Shown here piece after piece: positions 49,810 through 58,937 of a stretch of DNA of 64,000 nt. The position numbers were made by a program, and so were the translations under genes. Every line of letters begins with the position of its first letter. Position 1 is the stretch's first letter. The stretch is from Diphasiastrum complanatum. Its lineage: Eukaryota; Streptophyta; Lycopodiopsida; Lycopodiales; Lycopodiaceae. Where the stretch lies: NCBI GenBank assembly GCA_029204225.1, contig CM055093.1, forward strand, positions 17,321,041-17,385,040. Reading direction: 5' to 3'. Under the pieces are notes generated by a model. It was not told the DNA's origin. It did not search any database and was given only the letters and a program-made list of their open reading frames with translations.

Positions 49810-50235
49810 TCATGGTGTATGATAAAAGACATCAATAGGCTCCCATGTGGCCTCCTCAACAGGACGACCATCCAACTGGACCAAAAATTGAATCTGCCGG
49901 CAGCATCGACTATGGTGAAGGCGAACCTGGTGAATGGCAGCTGGTAAGAAAGGGAACAGCTCAAGATCAACATCATGGCGACGAAGGGAACATCTCGGCC
50001 GCGTCATCTGAAACCAAGCAATATGGAACAACCAGGAATGCCAAGGAACCAAAAGAAGATCAAGCAGCAACCAGGAATGCCAAGGTATCCGTAATGCCCA
50101 AGATAGTAGAGGATCAGCCCAAAAAATAGGGACATCATACCAAGGTATCCAAAAATCCCGAGAAGATAGAACTGCATCAGCAACGGGAAGCCAATAAGGA
50201 AACTGGAAAAGAGATGGACACTCATCGCGAATAGC
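49810..50235 (-). pseudogene. Ty3/gypsy pol C-terminal end (chromodomain-like)
   Basis: The minus-strand frame reads AIHQVRLHHSRCCRQIQFLV and QLDGRPVEEATWEPIDVFYH near its end, the pattern of the C-terminal integrase/chromodomain region of Ty3/gypsy elements (V-x-W/L-x-G-x(6-8)-ATWE). It is directly followed by the polypurine tract and LTR at 49663. Upstream it meets a low-complexity stretch with repeated CCTTGGCATTCCTGG and then, at about 50235-50260, copia reverse transcriptase sequence. The rest of a Ty3 pol is absent. Confidence 0.6.
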
Positions 50236-53163
50236 CGCATCATACACGTAACCATCAACCATATGTGCTGGTTCTTCATGAGTGAGTCATACTCATCTTG
50301 CATCACATCCTCCCAACATTTTACTCCCTTGGCCTGCTCATAAAAATCAGGTTCTTCTGCAATATCTCCATGAGATGTAAGAGCAAAATCTGAAAAATCA
50401 GCATAGTCTACTGATTTTGTAGAGGCACATGTCTTTCCATCATAAAATGAACTTACTTTGTTGTCCCGCAAAGTCGACAACAGCCACCGTGGGACTGTTT
50501 TGGGCTGTCCAACAGCCATGTCTCTTCTTGCAATTTGCTGTCCAAGATCTTCCGACACTGCACTTGGCTGTCCAAGATCTTCCAAAACTGGTCCTTGTTG
50601 TCCAACAATTCCTGCAGGCTAATTTTGAGCAGCAACGAGCGGTTCTTGATGAACATTAGGCTCTAAACTTGATGAGGTGTTGGGCAGGTCGAAACTGGTT
50701 GATTGCTGCCCCTTATCTCCAGCAATAGAAGATGGTACCAAATCTGGAAAAACTTCAACATTCACACTATGTGGGCTGTCCCCCTTCAAGATATGAGTTG
50801 GGGCCACATCCACTGAATTCTTTTCATCAACATGCACATCACGACTAACAATAATCTTGTTAGTGCTCAAATTGAACAACCTATAGCCTTTGCTTTCACT
50901 ACTATAGCCAACAAAAATGCATTTAACTCCTTTATCCTCAAGCTTTGTACGAAGTTTATCCGGAACAAAAGCATAAGTCGTACAACCAAAAATGCGAAAG
51001 TGAGAGATTGTAGGCTTCTTTCCATACCAAACTTCATAAGGAGTTAATACTTTCAATGCTTTAGTAGGACAACGATTGCGTATGTATGCTGCCGTTATAA
51101 CCGCTTCAGCCCAAAACTTGTGAGGCAGCCCCTTTGTTTTGAGCATGCAACGGGCCATCTTCATAAGTGTGCGATTCTTTCGCTCGGCAACACCATTTTG
51201 TTGAGGCGTATAGGGAGTTGTCATTTGATGTAGAATTCCCTTCTCTCGTAGAAATGCACCGAACGTATTTTTACTGTATTCCCCTCCTCGATCGGTGCGT
51301 AGGGTTTTCAAAGAATGCCCAAACTGATTTTCCACCATTGCTAGAAAATCTTTGAAACGTTGCCTTCATAGGATAGATCCATGTAAAACAAGAAAAGTCA
51401 TCAATAAAAGTCACAAAATAGATGCACTTTCCAATGGATTCGGTCCTCATTGGACCACAAACATCATTATGAACCAAATCAAATTTATCAAGAACCCTTA
51501 TAGTTCCATCAATTGGAAAAGGTTTCCTTTGAAACTTTCCAAGTATGCACCCCTCGCATACATGCCCTTCCGGCTGCTCAATAGTAGGAATGTCTTCTAC
51601 CATATTAAATGTCTTCAGCTTCTTCAAACTTGCAAAGTTGAGATGCCCAAACCTTGCGTGCCACAATTCAACCAACTCCAATGATTGTGATGTAGAAGCA
51701 ACAAGACATGTAGAAGGAATTCGTCGCTCATAGGTATCCATAATGAATAAGCCAGCATGCATTGTTCCCGAAACAATAATCAAGAGTGATCTTTTAGGAT
51801 CCTTGACAAGACACTTATCTTCTTTGAACTCAACGACTAGTCCTTGCTTCAACATAGTTGAAACCGAAAGAAAATTCTTCTTGATTCCCGAAACATAAAG
51901 CACATTCTTAATGTACTTTTCTTCACCATTAGGCAGAATGATGGCTACAAATCCAATTCCATGAATAGAATAAGATGCATTATCCGCACATTGTACCTTG
52001 CTTCCATTTTGCACTTTCACTAATTTAGTGAATGCTTCTTTGCGAAAAGTCATATGACGAGTAGCACCACTATCAATCACCCATTCAATGGGCCAAAAAT
52101 CAGCAACTTGCAAAACAGAATCTGAATTCCTCATAGATGTAGAAGTACTAGTAGAAGCAATATTAGACACAAAAGCATAGTCTTGGTTGAAGAGATCACC
52201 ACTAGCTTCAAGCTCTTGCTCCAAAGTAGCAAGTGAAGCACTAGTATCAATTCCTTTACTCGCCTCTTTCGCAAGCTTCTTCTTACAATCCTTGATGAAG
52301 TGCCAAACTTCTTGCAATAATGGCACTTCCCTTTCTTCTTTTGAGTGTTGACATCTTGACCTCCAATGGGCTTTTGCTCATCCTTGGAAGGAGGCTTCCC
52401 CTTTCCTTTTGACTTGCCTTTGCCCTTGCCTCTCGTGAAGAAAGCTTGATCTTGTTGAGTGTCACCCGTAAAGTTTTGCCTCGTTTGCTCCTCTTGAAAA
52501 AGCAACCCAACGAGTTCATCAAAGGAGAGTTGTTGTCCCCTAAGAGACTCAAAGATGAAACAAATGGAAGATAAGATAAGGTAATGAGTTGAGAGTAATG
52601 GAAACAGATTGAGCATCCTCAATTATCTCATCAATATTGAGAAGCTCCTCACGAAGATCCTTGAGCTTCATCAAGTGATTGGTCACTTGATCCCCTTCTT
52701 GCATCTTCAACAAAGAAAGTTGATTTTTGAGATACACCACTCTTGCTGGATTTTTGACTCTATACATAGTATAAAGTGTATCCCACGCACTTTTAGATGT
52801 CTTACAAGACCTAATATGAGGTAAGATAGATCTTTTCACAGCAAGAGCAACCATAGAATGTGCTTGTGCATCCCTTCTATACCACTTCTTTTGTTCTTCC
52901 GAAGATGGAGAAGATGATGTTGATGATGATGATCCACGAGGTGTAGGAGGTACCAACGACGGAGGCCTTTCCTCATCACCATTGACCAAATCCCACAGCT
53001 CTTTCGCTATGAGAAGATTCTTCATCATGTAACTCCACAAGGAGTAGTTTGTGCCATCCAATCGATCTTCACTAAACAAAGAACCGATAGCTTCCGATTC
53101 TTTAGCCATTACCTCCAACAAAATTTCAGCTTGTAGTAGATAGGAAAGAGAGCCTTTCCACAA
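50236..53163 (-). pseudogene. Ty1/copia gag to integrase, truncated in reverse transcriptase
   Basis: Minus-strand order: gag from about 53115 (MAKESEAIGSLFSEDRLDGT, then NYSLWSYMMKNLL); a zinc knuckle split by a frameshift near 52300 (CHYCKKFG and HFIKDCKK); protease WVIDSGATRHMT near 52085, with the normal DSG; GAG-pre-integrase ELWHARFGHLNFASL near 51650; integrase with FVTFIDDFSCFTWIY, a frameshift near 51330, then LRTDRGGEYS and YTPQQNGVAERKNRTLMKMA; and the integrase tail FGCTTYAFVPDKLR. Reverse transcriptase stops after its first residues (WEDVMQDEYDSLMKNQHIW near 50250). The polymerase core and RNase H are missing and Ty3-type sequence follows. Rc primer-binding site GCTCTGATACCA at 53811-53822 marks the element start. 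Confidence 0.9.
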
Positions 53164-53810
53164 CCAAATCTACTCAAAAATTTGCAGCAAACAAAGAGCT
53201 GAAAGTAGGAGCACAAGATGTCTTTCAATCTGAAACCAAAGTGCCCAAAAGATAATGGATAGATGGCTGTCTTTCTGCACAAAAAAACCAGCTTCTTGAA
53301 AATTAGGTTAGCTTCGATTGAAGCCTACACTGAAACCCAATTAGGAAGCCAAATAGTGTGATCAACACACACTCCAATAGGGCTGTTGAAAGCGCCCTAC
53401 TGCTTGCTGAGAATCTGCAAATTTCCGGCCACATGTTGACCTAACCCTGAATAGGGTTTGCTGAATTTGGGCGCCCTCCTACACAAATGCAAACCTGAAA
53501 ACAAAAACAGCAAGATAAGGAGACACCACAACCAAAAATCAGTAGCAGATTTTTGGGCGCCCTCCTCCAAACAAAACCTGCTAAAAACTGGTTGCATAAA
53601 AATTAGATTTGAGATTCTGATTTTTGGGTGCCACAAATTGCTCCTCCAAGATCTCTATTGGGCGCCCTCCTTCAACCTGAAAAGAGAGACAAAAGCTGAT
53701 CCAAACTCCACTTGGAAAGATCAGCAGGATGCTGAAATTTCACAACAAAAAGCAGAGAAGCTCCTCTTCTGGTAGCGCGCCAACATACAAGCTTGCTGCA
53801 AATCCGGTAG

Positions 53811-53908
53811 CTCTGATACCATGTAGGAAAGCAAGAGTCAAGTCACCAAGATCTAGTTATCAATCAATCTCCACAAGAAACAAGAGAGAAGAGGTTGGGC
53901 ACCCAACT

Positions 53909-53944
<36 letters not shown>

Positions 53945-54030
53945 AAACAGCAACAAGAGCAATGGAGAGCAATGCTTAGCCAAAACTAGGACGGGGGGGC
54001 TGAGTACTCTTTTTGTAGACAGGAGTGGAG
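53811..54030 (-). repeat. Primer-binding site and 5' LTR end of the copia element
   Basis: On the minus strand TTTCCTACA is followed at once by TGGTATCAGAGC (53822-53811), complementary to the 3' end of initiator tRNA-Met, so the 5' LTR lies at 53823 and above. It contains a (GA)n tract at about 53909-53940. Its outer boundary is uncertain because no matching 3' LTR remains. Confidence 0.65.
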
Positions 54031-54959
54031 CATCACAGGCAGCCGTCGGCCAGGCATCATCACAGTGGGTAGGGCCATCCCAAGGCATAGGGTCACAGCC
54101 ACCTGACACACAGGCACGACGGAGTAGACACAAGGTTGGGGGCAGCCAGATGGGGGCCAGAGGAGGGGAGAGAGGCAGAGGCAGAGGCAGAGGCAGAGGT
54201 AGAGGCAAGGGGAGGGGGGTGGTCCAGAGCCAGGGCACGCAGCAGAGCCAGGGCCACACCACGGCATATGGCTCCCTCCAGTTCCGATTCATCTGCGGAC
54301 CCATGGGACCTGCAGTCCACAGATTCGGATGATTTATCCTACCATGACTCTGACGAGCCTTAGTTATATAGTTTTCATTACGTTCATGGAACATCATTGT
54401 ACCCCTTTTTGGTGCCATGTGGCCCGATATTATATATTATGATGATCCTATTCACAGCATTGTCGTGATTCAGTATTGTTCTTTGTGGTTTTAGTTCAGT
54501 AACTTCGGTTTTATGGTTTATGATTTATGGTTGTAGAGAGAGAGAGAGAGAGTATGGTTGTTTTGTCAAAAATTGTTTCATTTAAGGCTAAAGTTCAGAA
54601 TGATTCAGCTAGGTTTTTGTTCAGCATGGTTTTAGTTCCATTTGTTGTGAATCGTGATCAGAGAGAGAGATAGAGAGAGGGAGAATCAGAGAAAGGGAGA
54701 TTCCTGCTATGTTCACTGGGAATGCCCAAATGTGTTCTCTTTTTCTTTATATGGGATGCAACTTTAGAGTAAAGGGACCATCCTGCACCTGAAACAGTCG
54801 GCAAACTACACAATCATATTCCCCTCGATCAGAGCTTTCATCTGATACCCATAATGCACAAAAAAATTTCAAAAAAAAAAATTTTAAAAAATCAATTCTA
54901 CACGATTCTGGGAAAATCCCGAATCGCGAATCGGAATCGCGAATCGCACTGCGACTATG
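54030..54959 (+). mobile_element. Right end of a second hAT element
   Basis: A coding tail rich in Arg-Gly (RGRGRGRGRGKGRG) with overlapping frame ending DLSYHDSDEP and stop near 54361 is followed by an untranslated stretch and an end of about 170 bp: CACCTGAAACAGTCGGCAAA at about 54787 to CGCACTGCGACTATG ending at 54959. That end is nearly the same as the right end of the 790-bp element at 63084-63873 (which ends TGCTGCAACTATG). The 8 bp after it, TGATCAAC, would be its target duplication, but no matching left end was found, so the left part has been lost or replaced by the retroelement mosaic. Confidence 0.6.
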
Positions 54960-55465
54960 TGATCAACATACTAGTGTCTTGCTGCATGGGCACTATGTTT
55001 TATCGGGCCATTGATGCTAGTAGAGGTGGTGGGGTCATTGACGGACAATTTATGTTCGATATCATCAGTGAGGTTATAGAGGAGGTTGGCCTTGCCAATG
55101 TAGTGCAGAGCTGCCTTTCTCCAGTAGGCCTGATGGTTTGAGATTTTTGAGGATTGTATTTGACGTTGATTTTTGGCGTCAGGCTGAGAGCATTACATCC
55201 GTGATGAGTCCGTTCTACCATGTTCTGCGGTTACTTGACAGTGAGGGCAGCACTTTGGGCCTTATCTACGAGTTCATGGACAGGATTGGACAGCTGCTCA
55301 AGCAGCATTTTTTTCCAAGGACAGGTATGGTACTTGATTGTCATCTCAGTCATTTGTTGTATTGGAATCTGTTTATTGTAATTGAAATAAGTTTGCTCTC
55401 ATCTACGCATCTTCGGATTTTTTCGTTGACATGACACTAACTATGTGAAACAGGATGGTGGTGTT

Positions 55466-55609
55466 TGTTGGAATATCAATCCACACTCTAGAGAGAACTA
55501 TCAATCAGGGCGGATAGCTCAGTGGTAGAGCATCCCATCCGGTATGAGGGAGGTCCTGGGTTCGAATCCTAGTCTGTCCATCCATATTATGATTTATGGA
55601 TTTCTAACA
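55466..55609 (+). repeat. TRIM 5' LTR, 144 bp
   Basis: It differs from the 3' copy at only about five or six positions (for example CAGGGCGGATA against GACGGCGGACA, and TAGTCTG against TAGTATG). More than half of its length is the tRNA-like sequence at 55508-55580. Confidence 0.95.
55508..55580 (+). other. tRNA-like sequence in the TRIM 5' LTR
   Basis: The 73-base segment fits a tRNA: acceptor stem GGGCGGA pairing with TCTGTCC (two G-T wobbles) and discriminator A; TA; D-arm GCTC-AGTGGTA-GAGC; T-arm CTGGG-TTCGAAT-CCTAG. The anticodon arm (TCCCATCCGGTATGAGGGA) has only a short CCC/GGG-type stem and an enlarged loop, so it is unlikely to be a working tRNA. Box A (TAGCTCAGTGG) and box B (GGTTCGAATCC) fit the RNA polymerase III internal promoter consensus. 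Confidence 0.85.
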
Positions 55610-55725
55610 TGGTATCAGAGCCAAGTTAGACCTAACACTTCATGGTGTCAAAGCCATGGTTAGGTGGCCCAAGTTGTGGGGCAGGTGACAGCTAGGACCC
55701 CAACCAAGTGTGGCTTGAGGGGGGG

Positions 55726-55869
55726 TGTTGGAATATCAATCCACACTCTAGAGAGAACTATCAATGACGGCGGACAGCTCAGTGGTAGAGCATCCCATCC
55801 GGTATGAGGGAGGTCCTGGGTTCGAATCCTAGTATGTCCATCCATATTATGATTTATGGATTTCTATCA
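55726..55869 (+). repeat. TRIM 3' LTR, 144 bp
   Basis: Same length as the 5' copy and offset from it by 260 bp. The tRNA-like core is present at 55768-55840. Confidence 0.95.
55768..55840 (+). other. tRNA-like sequence in the TRIM 3' LTR
   Basis: Box A (CAGCTCAGTGG) and box B (GGTTCGAATCC) and both D- and T-arms are kept. The acceptor stem is weaker than in the 5' copy (CGGCGGA against TATGTCC). Confidence 0.8.
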
Positions 55870-56422
55870 GTGTTGCGGGACATCTGGGAGCGCAGGTGGA
55901 ATTGGTTCCATAGGCCGATTCACTCTGTTGCACCTGTTGCACCCCATGTGGCTATCTGAGTGGCAGGTATCAGACATGGAGCTAGGTTTGGATTGGTTGA
56001 GATATTTGGATGGAGCCGCCAGACACTTCACTGACATAGATGTTGTTGAGACACAGTACATTGCCTTCAAGAGATAGGTTGGTGTGTTTGGCCATCACGC
56101 GGCGCTGAATCCCAGCAGACGGGAGAGACCGGTGACTTGGTGGAACCTCTATGGTTCTGCATGCCCAACTCTACAAAAGTTGGCCATGCGAGTGCTATCA
56201 CAAGTATTTCTTTACCCACCAAATCCTATGAGATTAAAGACGGGTGTTAAATGGATGAAACTAACTAATGCGCTTTTTTAAATTTTATGATTGTCAACAA
56301 GATTGTTCCTCCAGTGTATGCGAGCGCAACTGGAGCACATTTTCTTTGATCCACACGAAAAGGCGTAATCGCCTTTCTATTGCACAGATGACACGGCTGG
56401 TTTTTGCAACACTAATGCAAGG

Positions 56423-56551
56423 TTGAGTGACAGACCTACGTCTATTGTGGACCCTCTAGAGGTGTTGCCCTCAGATTCTTTACTAGGCGTTGATGATCCC
56501 ACTGATTCCACCACGCCCATGCCGAGGGCTGATGTTGCGGCTGACATTGCA

Positions 56552-56608
<57 letters not shown>

Positions 56609-57930
56609 TTGCGGGTTAGACGGTTATTGATGGACAGAGTGGGTCATGATCAGGATACAGATGCTGGCCAGGGGACAGGTATGGGCATGGGTGCTGATGA
56701 GGAGGATGAGGATGAGGATGATGATGATGATGATTTGGGTGCTCCAGGATTGGAGACCATGGCTGAGGCATAGCTTGAGGCAGAGCTTGAGGCAGAGTTT
56801 GAGACAGAGTATCAGGCAGACCTAGGCTATGGCCTGGAGGAGGATCGATTACAGAGGATGATGGCAGGGATGTATGAGCCACCTCTACCAGAGCAGGATG
56901 TGTATCGACCTGATCTACTACCAGAGAATATACAGCATGAGAGAGAGACAGTGGATGCAGCACCTGTTGGGGATGCTGACCATATGGCACAGGACGCTTT
57001 TGCAGGGGATACAGCAGAGGGTGGAGATGCTTGTGCCACAGTGGGAGGGATTGATGGTGTGCAGGATTCACAGGCCCCTGCAGATGTTCATGTTGATGAT
57101 GATGCAGATCGGACCCGCCGTGTTCGCCAGAGGACCATGTCAGACCTCCTTCGGTATGGATGGTGAGGATGACATTGATGATATAGGGTTGCTCTCACTA
57201 CATGCACGTACTCAGCCACATACAGCACCATCAGCTGCTGGTACACATACGGCTGCCACTCGTACGGCTCCTACTCATGCAACTCCCAGACATACAGCGC
57301 CGACACATACGGTACCTCCTGCTCAGCCACCCACTCCAGTTGCTGCATCCACTTATATAGCTGCCCCCCACATTCCATCACCTGCATCTACAGGTCGCCT
57401 CCCTGGGCCACCTCGTCATGTTACACCGGCTTTTCCGATTGGTGTACAGCCTCAGCCTCATCTTACAGCAGTTGCACCACGCACGGCCTACTCCTGCCAT
57501 GCCAGAGGGTTCCACACATAGACCCCTTCTCCCAGCAGGTTACTATCCACGAGGAGTTGTCCCTGCCCAGCCTACAGTACAGCCGTATTCATACACTCCG
57601 CCTACATTCAGGGTGCCTGCATCTCGTGCCACACCCATTCCTGCATCAGCGGCACCTCCTACTGCATCTGCTTCCACAACGCCAGCTCGTAGGCGTCCAA
57701 GTAGGCCTCCAGGATCTGGCAGGGGGTCTTCTCAGAGAGGCAGAGGTCCTGGTCAGACAGTGGCAAGTAGATAGAGAGGGAGGCCGCGTGGCTCTGGCAG
57801 AGGTGCATCTCGCATCACTTCGTCAGGGACACAGATTGAGGGAGAGGTTTTACATGACTTCAGTCAGGCTGTGACAGAGGAGGATGAGTTAGATGATTTT
57901 GATGATCCGGAAGCCACACAGCCATTTTGA
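56423..57930 (+). pseudogene. Long low-complexity C-terminal tail of the hAT transposase
   Basis: After the dimerisation block the sequence stays coding-like for 1.5 kb. It holds an acidic/Arg-Glu stretch encoded by (GA)26 at 56554-56606, an Asp run (DEDDDDDDLGAPG), a middle part (YEPPLPEQDVYRPDLLPENI), a Thr/Ala/Pro/His-rich part (about 57200-57480), a Pro/Ser/Thr part, an Arg-Gly part (RPPGSGRGSSQRGRGPGQ and RGRPRGSGRGASRI) and an acidic end (EEDELDDFDDPEATQPF) with stop at 57928. Pieces lie in different frames, so indels have accumulated. Such a tail beyond the dimerisation domain is longer than in most plant hAT proteins I know. The second hAT remnant near 54180-54360 also ends in an Arg-Gly then acidic tail. 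Confidence 0.6.
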
Positions 57931-58499
57931 GGACATGTCATCTACATTGTCTAGTTCATTTTTGTTCCATTCACACTGTATTTTTTTTTGGTCAAAAATC
58001 CTAGCCGTATGTGGCGGGCTCTATATGACGAGATTATATACTCACTTGTTTTTCAGATGGATGGCTAGTTGATGTGCATTGTGTACACCGATGAAATGGA
58101 TTATGGTTTACTGTAATAGCCTCCCCCTCTCTCTGTCTCCCTCTCTCTCTTATCAATTTGGGTAACTTTTGCAACTTTTTTGGCCTTTTTTTTGCCTTTC
58201 TTTTGGGCTATTTATGGGGGTGGTTACTAAAAAAAAGGCCATTAAATAATTTGAATTAAATAATCTAAACCAGGGAGAAATCTGCTTTTTCTAAAAAAAA
58301 AAAAAGGCATTTTTTTAGGATTTTTTTGGGCTATTTTTGGGGGTCGGACAAAAAAAAATTAATTAATTAATTACCTGCCACGGTTCACACGGTTCCTGCA
58401 AAAAAGTTCTGAGAACCATACGGTTCTCAGAACCGTACTGAACCGTTGACGGTTCATTTATTCTATAGACACAACTAGTGATATATTATATATATCAGA

Positions 58500-58705
58500 C
58501 ATGAGGGTCCGGGCCGGACGCAGGCAATCTGCGTCCGCGTCCGGCGTCCGGACCCCGACGCGTCCTACCCCCGGATGCGGGGGGACGCGTCCATTTTTTT
58601 TTTAAACCCTAATTAACACTAAAAAAAAAAAATTTAAAGGCTGGATGCGTCCACCCCCAGACGCGCCCCTGGCGCGTCCGCGTCCGAACGCGCCCACCAT
58701 CCGCT
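58500..58705. repeat. GC-rich CGTCCG-repeat island
   Basis: A CpG-rich block of about 200 bp in AT-rich surroundings, with many copies of GCGTCC and its complement GGACGC, for example GCGTCCGCGTCCGG near 58532 and GCGTCCGCGTCCGAACGC near 58673, allowing extensive self-pairing. It separates the right end of the hAT composite from the second copy of the flanking repeat. It may be a small inserted element; no target duplication was identified. Confidence 0.6.
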
Positions 58706-58706
58706 T

Positions 58707-58737
<31 letters not shown>
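58706..58737. repeat. (TA)n microsatellite
   Basis: About 30 bp of alternating T and A directly after the GC-rich island. Confidence 0.9.
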
Positions 58738-58741
<4 letters not shown>

Positions 58742-58768
58742 AATAGTATGGACCAAGAATGCCAAATA

Positions 58769-58937
58769 CCACAAAAATACATATGCAAAAGGCATAGCCA
58801 ATAAAGTATCAATGGCAAACTCTAAGCCACAACAAAGAATGAAAGTTATATAACCAAACCAAAAAAGTTGTTGAGACTATATCAAGTTGTACACATGGTC
58901 TAAGAATGCCAATGGAAGGCATGATAATGACTGCCAC
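58769..58937. repeat. Direct repeat, copy 2 (uninterrupted by the hAT)
   Basis: Matches 48384-48555. Where copy 1 meets the hAT end at GACTGACACAAC, this copy reads on as GACTGCCACAAGCAATGAG, so it represents the unoccupied form of the insertion site. A further internal repeat, GCCAATAGTATGGACCAAGA, occurs at about 58739 and 58984. Confidence 0.88.

Larger units (their letters stand above)
55466..55869 (+). mobile_element. TRIM retroelement (404 bp) with tRNA-like LTRs
   Basis: Two 144-bp direct repeats, 55466-55609 and 55726-55869, start TGTTGGAATATC and end TTTCTAACA or TTTCTATCA. The first is followed at once by the primer-binding site TGGTATCAGAGCC (55610-55622); the second is preceded by the polypurine tract GAGGGGGGG (55717-55725). 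The whole is flanked by the perfect 5-bp duplication GTGTT at 55461-55465 and 55870-55874. The internal region is 116 bp and non-coding, with a second, degenerate primer-site-like phrase (TGGTGTCAAAGCC near 55643). These are all the structural marks of a terminal-repeat retrotransposon in miniature. It sits inside the hAT transposase frame, splitting the WERRWNW segment. Confidence 0.95.
54960..56426 (+). pseudogene. hAT transposase, DUF659-like to dimerisation region, broken
   Basis: In order: VINILVSCCMGTMFYRAIDA and EVIEEVGLANVVQ (the DUF659-type segment, 54962-55110); then after a deletion of perhaps 100 residues, FWRQAESITSVMSPFYHVLR and GLIYEFMDRIGQLLKQ (55165-55305); a possible intron with GTATGG donor and GAAACAG acceptor (about 55325-55452); MVVLRDIWERRWNWFHRPIH split by the TRIM at 55466-55869; WWNLYGSACPTLQKLAMRVL near 56140; and CERNWSTFSLIHTKRRNRLS near 56320-56380, the diagnostic hAT C-terminal dimerisation block. 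Frameshifts occur in the poly-T near 55313, near 55940 and elsewhere. The first catalytic-core part is absent, so it is inactive. Confidence 0.85.
48556..58467 (+). mobile_element. hAT-type DNA transposon composite, 9.9 kb, with nested elements
   Basis: The 8-bp duplication GACACAAC at 48548-48555 and 58468-58475 brackets an element starting CATAGAACCGTGGG and ending (rc) TATAGAATAAATGAACCG; the terminal six or seven bases are inverted, allowing one change. Both ends carry many subterminal copies of GAACCGT/ACGGTTC, the usual transposase binding layout in hAT elements. Inside on the plus strand are a BED finger, a DUF659-like segment and the hAT dimerisation block. An 8-bp target duplication is the hAT hallmark. 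Inserted within it are the copia/Ty3 mosaic (49250-about 54030), the right end of another hAT (to 54959) and a TRIM (55466-55869). Confidence 0.85.

Noticed and set aside
49632-50129. Plus-strand frames with Gly/Asp/Gln-rich peptides
   Set aside because: The minus strand of the same segment encodes the recognisable Ty3 chromodomain-like end, so the plus-strand frames are shadows.
54136-54363. Two overlapping Arg-Gly/Glu-Ala repeat frames as a separate gene
   Set aside because: They read a simple GGCAGA-type repeat in the tail of the second hAT remnant; no start or promoter context supports a separate gene.
55508-55840. Two tandem tRNA genes
   Set aside because: Each lies wholly inside an LTR of the TRIM and the anticodon arm is malformed, so they are not independent functional tRNA genes.
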